The notes under the pieces were generated by a model. That model had not been told where the DNA came from, made no database searches, and saw nothing but the letters and a program-made list of their open reading frames with translations. Position numbers and translations under genes: made by a program. This document shows positions 19,110 through 20,935 of a DNA stretch of 20,935 bases, piece by piece (position 1 is the first letter of the stretch; each line of letters opens with the position of its first letter). This DNA comes from Chromera velia (lineage: Eukaryota > Sar > Chromeraceae). The stretch covers positions 57,092-78,026 of the forward strand of contig JAHBMJ010004093.1 in the NCBI GenBank assembly GCA_018398765.1. Reading direction: 5' to 3'.

Positions 19110-19809
19110 TCACCGAGAGGAGCGCCATCCCCTTCGAGGGTTCATCTCCAACTCGTCCGTGAACCCGTCTCCTCTCCGGACGTATCGCACGTCAGTGACC
19201 ATTGAGTGTTTGTTGCTGCAGGTGATGGACACAAAGAAGCAGTTTTCCGTTCTTGTTTCTCTTTTTTTGTTCACCTTTCCATCGCTCTTTCGTTTTGTGT
19301 TTCAATGAATTCTTTACGAATGGCACGCTTGGTTGGAAAGAGACAAAGCGAGTGAGTGAGAGAAGCAACCCCTCCGGATTCCTTTCGGAACCTTCGGAGG
19401 GCCTTCCCGCAGGCAGGCAGGACTTCGTGTGTACCTGTTCCTCTGAGCATTCTGTTTACATTTCGGAATTCCACCAGGCCCGTTTGCTTGGAACAGAACC
19501 TGGTCAGAATCCGTAAACAAAATCATATTGGGATGCCACACCTGGTGGTTGGCTGAATAGCAGAGAAGGACAGTCCGACGAGCGGACGGGGAGAGAGTGC
19601 GCCAGACAGAAAGAAACAAGAGTGTAGAGAAGGGCAAAAACCTGGGGGAAGGAAAGAGAATTAGCATGGGAGAGAAAAGAGAGGGAGAGAAACAAAGACA
19701 GGATAGAGAGACAGACAGACCACGTGACTTTTTTTTTCCTGTGCCCCTTTTTTCCCTTTGAAACAAACTAAAAAGATAGAAGTAAACATTCGGACAATCA
19801 AGGAAAGCC

Positions 19810-19847
<38 letters not shown>

Positions 19848-20935
19848 GAGAAAGGAACACAGAAAGAAGAAAAGAAAGGGAGCGAGGGGAGCGAAGGGAA
19901 TGGAGGGAAGCAATGAAGGTAGAGCGGGAAGGGAAGGGGAGGAAGGGAGGGACGGAGAAGTCCACTTACATCGGGTCATTTGGACGGTTTGTGTGGTGGA
20001 TGCGAAACATGAGATCGCCCTCCTTTGGTTCGATCTTGTCGGCGACGATGGAGTTCAGAGGAATCCCCCCCTTTCCTTCCATCACTTGGATCCTCTCCCC
20101 CACCCTCAGTTCCGCGTGGAAGCAACGGAGGGCCTCCACTTCTTCATCCGCCTCCCTCTCCCTCTTCTCCTCCTTCTCCTTTGAAGTGGGGGGAAGCGGA
20201 AGAGGGCGATCATGCCCTCGAGGTCCCACTCCCATCTCTTTGGCTTTGGCTTTTCCCTTGGAGGTCGATGTCCCCTTCCCGTCCTCCTTTCCCTTCAGCT
20301 GGGGGGTCGGCTGCTTCTTCTTCTTCTTCATCGGCTCCTTCTTCGGGCGAAGCAGGGCGCCGCCCCGTCCTGCTGCTGCTGCTGCTTTTCGTGCAGGGGG
20401 GGGGGAGAGGGGTGCATCCTCGTCCTCATCCTCCCAGTCGTCCTTTTTGGTGTTTTTTTTCTTTGGTGTCATCTGCTTCTTCCCCCGCTTCCTTGCACCT
20501 GGGTTGGAAAGCTCTGACGACCCAGAGCGGGGCCGACGTCTCCCACGAGAGACGGGGGAGCGGGATGAGGAAGAGGCGGAGGCCGAGGCGGAGGTACCAC
20601 CCACCCCCATATCCTCGTCCTCGTCCTCGAAGCCGTCCTCGTCGCTGACCTTCTTAGGCTCAACCCAGCGACGGTCGTACTTGTCTGCTCTGCCCCATCC
20701 CTCGTCCTCCTCTTCCACTGCGGGCTCCTCGTACTTCCCTTTGAACTTTTTCGATTCTAGTTCCTTTTTCCTGACATTCTCCCAGACGGCGGCGATCTTT
20801 TCCTCGTGCTTCGCCGCCTCCGCAATTTCCTTCTTTCTCTGGCCCTGGGGCCATTCGTACATGTACAGTCGACCGGTCTCGGTGGGAAGTCGCACCGCAT
20901 GGCCTGCAGCAGCAGCGGTAGATTTGATTGGGTTC
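19110..20935 (-). CDS. C-terminal part of a highly charged, probably nuclear protein (5' partial)
   Basis: The reading frame is open from the window edge (20935) down to 19970, where a GTAAGT donor at 19969 interrupts it in phase 2. Seen residues include GRLYMYEWPQGQRKKEIAEA, then a Lys/Glu-rich predicted helix (AKHEEKIAAVWENVRKKELE), acidic Asp/Glu runs and a Ser/Arg tract. Several Lys-rich patches follow that could act as nuclear localisation signals. Before the donor comes a less repetitive segment (ALRCFHAELRVGERIQVMEG, then EGDLMFRIHHTNRPNDP). The preferred last exon is 19215-19110 (acceptor CCTGCAG, phase match AT+C). It encodes INKHSMVTDVRY followed by VRRGDGFTDELEMN and ends WRSSR. 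An alternative last exon, 19552-19504, also fits the phase. The family is not recognised. Charged low-complexity proteins of this kind are often RNA- or chromatin-associated, but that is inference. Confidence 0.6.
19504..19552 (-). other. Alternative terminal exon of the charged-protein gene
   Basis: The acceptor CTGCTATTCAG, with a pyrimidine-rich lead, is followed in matching phase by QPPGVASQYDFVYGF and TGA at 19506-19504. It competes with the exon at 19215-19110. Either one could be real, or both could be used alternatively. Confidence 0.35.
19811..19845. repeat. (CAGA)n microsatellite
   Basis: Eight to nine ACAG units inside the intron of the charged-protein gene. Confidence 0.95.

Noticed and set aside
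20025-20648. 207-codon plus-strand Ser/Arg-rich ORF
   Set aside because: It is antisense to the long charged exon on the minus strand, which is open to the window edge and ends at a consensus GTAAGT donor.

Overview
The window looks like nuclear DNA of an intron-rich, repeat-rich protist. Short coding exons are joined by GT-AG introns, many ending in TGCAG, and exon phases match across splice sites. Long (CT)n, (GT)n, (GAAAG)n and (CAGA)n tracts fill introns and intergenic DNA. The base composition is mixed, and the palindrome GCATGC is clearly over-represented (17 sites by eye against about 5 expected). This would suit an alveolate or stramenopile alga, for example a chromerid. That assignment is inference; nothing here fixes the species. 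No bacterial-style operons, rRNA or recognisable tRNA were seen.

Layout: (1) 1-1164, plus strand: the last two exons of a gene entering from the left, probably the C-terminus of an ABCG-type transporter. (2) 1165-5924: intergenic DNA with no convincing gene. It holds an 875-bp tandem duplication (2189-3608) and an AT-rich block (3609-4640). (3) 5925-9588, minus strand: a seven-exon PP2C phosphatase of the PPTC7/Ptc7 type, about 707 residues, with a long disordered C-terminal tail. This is the best-supported gene in the window. (4) 9589-10095: a GC-rich island that is probably a bidirectional promoter. (5) 10096-13045, plus strand: one or two multi-exon genes of unknown function. (6) 13336-15416: three non-autonomous DNA transposons in a row, each with terminal inverted repeats and a perfect 8-bp target-site duplication (hAT-like). 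(7) About 15814-16245, plus: the tail of an unidentified gene. (8) 16246-19109: about 2.9 kb of microsatellite-rich DNA with no supported gene and one ambiguous base. (9) 19110-20935, minus strand: the 3' part of a gene for a highly charged, probably nuclear protein, running off the right edge.

The genes show no obvious shared pathway. The most informative structures are the transposon cluster, the duplicated block whose two copies differ almost only by transitions, and the phosphatase reconstructed exon by exon. All exon models come from reading splice signals and phases by eye, without transcript support.
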